Source: Bacteroidota bacterium
GTDB taxonomy: Bacteria > Bacteroidota > Bacteroidia > Bacteroidales > PXBB01
Direction of reading: 5' to 3'
Assembly: GCA_022708385.1 (NCBI GenBank)
Contig: JAKIYU010000111.1
Location: forward strand, 1-8,212
Length of the DNA stretch: 8,212 nt
The notes below the pieces were generated by a model. It saw only the letters and a program-made list of their open reading frames with translations. It did no database searches and was not told the DNA's origin. Each line of letters opens with the position of its first letter. The first letter of the stretch is position 1. Positions 7,860 to 8,212 of the stretch are shown piece by piece. The translations under genes were made by a program, and so were the position numbers.

Positions 7860-7867
7860 CAAAGTTA
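7860..7867 (-). promoter_or_regulatory. Candidate -7 promoter element for ispF (TAACTTTG)
   Basis: TAACTTTG matches the Bacteroidota -7 consensus TAnnTTTG exactly. At the expected distance upstream there is only a T-rich stretch made by the terminator tail, not a clear TTTG; the nearest TTTG (7879-7882) is too close at 11 nt. Transcription would start about 7853-7856, a leader of roughly 10-15 nt before the TTG at 7842. Confidence 0.4.
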
Positions 7868-7883
7868 GTAATGTTTTTCAAAT

Positions 7884-7916
7884 AAAAAAGGAGATAAATT
7901 GTTTTTTATCTCCTTT
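7884..7916 (-). terminator. Intrinsic terminator downstream of porV
   Basis: Perfect 12-bp inverted repeat: on the minus strand AAAGGAGATAAA (7905-7916) and TTTATCTCCTTT (7887-7898) with a 6-nt loop, followed by further T residues (7884-7886). The T-tract lies only on the leftward side, so it ends minus-strand transcripts from porV, whose stop is at 7941. It sits immediately upstream of the ispF promoter element. Confidence 0.85.
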
Positions 7917-7940
7917 CGATGTTGCTTTGTTATAATAATT

Positions 7941-8212
7941 TTATTTGCTCTGTTCTTTAAAGGCCGAAAAGTCGAATGTAAGCGAGAAACGCAGGGTGTT
8001 TTCAAGTGGGTTGCGCTGCTGTGTGGGGATGAGGTAGGCGAAGTCGAGGCCAAAAACATTGTATTTAAGGCCGGCTCCGAGGGTGAAATATTTCCTGTTG
8101 CCCTTGGTGGCGTGTTCGTAAAAATAACCTGCCCTTATGGCAAATTGCTTGTCGTACCAGTATTCAACACCGCTCGAAAGGGTTATTTCGCGCATCTCTT
8201 CCTTAAAACCGC
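7941..8212 (-). CDS. porV: T9SS outer-membrane protein PorV, C-terminal 89 residues (5' part outside window)
   Basis: The frame is open to the right edge and ends with TAA at 7941-7943, so only the C-terminal end is present; the family is usually near 400 residues. The sequence shows the final strands of an outer-membrane beta-barrel: GVEYWYDKQFAIRAGYFYEH, then KGNRKYFTLGAGLKYNVFGL, an AYLIP segment and NPLENTLRFSLTFDF, followed by a short polar tail. These blocks are characteristic of PorV (also called LptO/PG27). PorV acts in the type IX secretion system as an outer-membrane shuttle that receives client proteins from the translocon and delivers them to the cell-surface attachment machinery. 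An internal ATG at 8195 is not the start, because the coding frame continues upstream of it. The gene is closed by the hairpin at 7884-7916. The related paralog PorQ or another FadL-like barrel is a less likely alternative. Confidence 0.9.
   Translation of the reverse strand, partial: GFKEEMREITLSSGVEYWYDKQFAIRAGYFYEHATKGNRKYFTLGAGLKYNVFGLDFAYLIPTQQRNPLENTLRFSLTFDFSAFKEQSK

Noticed and set aside
7843..7881. Longer ispF with a TTG start at 7881
   Set aside because: The 13 added residues have no counterpart in IspF, and the start lies upstream of the TAACTTTG element and nearly against the terminator T-tract.
7865..8059. Minus-strand open frame overlapping the porV end
   Set aside because: It overlaps the clear PorV coding frame and the terminator hairpin, and has a Ser/Thr/Lys-rich unstructured product.

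Overview
The window looks like Bacteroidota (Bacteroidetes) DNA. The evidence is the C-terminal end of the type IX secretion (T9SS) outer-membrane protein PorV, a FISUMP-type secreted protein, and a very large multidomain surface protein with LamG, PKD and SprB-type repeats. Promoter candidates fit the Bacteroidota TTTG / TAnnTTTG pattern, and start codons lack clear Shine-Dalgarno sequences. All supported genes lie on the minus strand, so gene order runs from the right edge to the left. No RNA gene, CRISPR array, IS element or phage gene was seen.

Right edge to left: (1) the last 89 codons of porV (7941-8212), closed by a perfect 12-bp terminator hairpin (7884-7916). (2) ispF, an isoprenoid-pathway enzyme gene, probably starting at a TTG at 7842 just downstream of a TAACTTTG promoter element. 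(3) A secreted FISUMP-domain protein (6785-7354) whose ATG overlaps the ispF stop codon (ATGA), so the two are very likely cotranscribed and translationally coupled. (4) A 157-nt intergenic stretch with a candidate promoter (6674-6705). (5) A small secreted protein of unknown family (6166-6627). (6) After an 11-nt gap, a giant secreted protein reading from 6154 off the left edge: 2,051 codons are visible with no stop. I checked its frame codon by codon to the window edge.

The giant protein has this order: signal peptide; right-handed beta-helix; Ig/PKD-like domain; three copies of an 86-87 residue Cys-containing repeat, each followed by a LamG/concanavalin-like domain; PKD; a pre-peptidase-C-like beta-sandwich; a domain I do not recognise; one SprB repeat; PKD; and a second beta-helix-like region running out of the window. 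It is most likely a T9SS-exported adhesin whose sorting domain lies beyond the left edge. PorV is the T9SS component that handles such clients, so the neighbourhood is functionally suggestive, although porV is separated by its own terminator.

The most unusual signals are four: a sharp base-composition break inside the giant reading frame near 1,920-2,000 (63% GC to 8% GC within about 500 bases, at a domain boundary); an A-B-A' arrangement of the LamG modules, in which the first and third align without gaps at a constant 587-codon offset; a housekeeping isoprenoid gene coupled to a secreted-protein gene; and a small orphan secreted protein placed directly ahead of the adhesin, behind its own candidate promoter.
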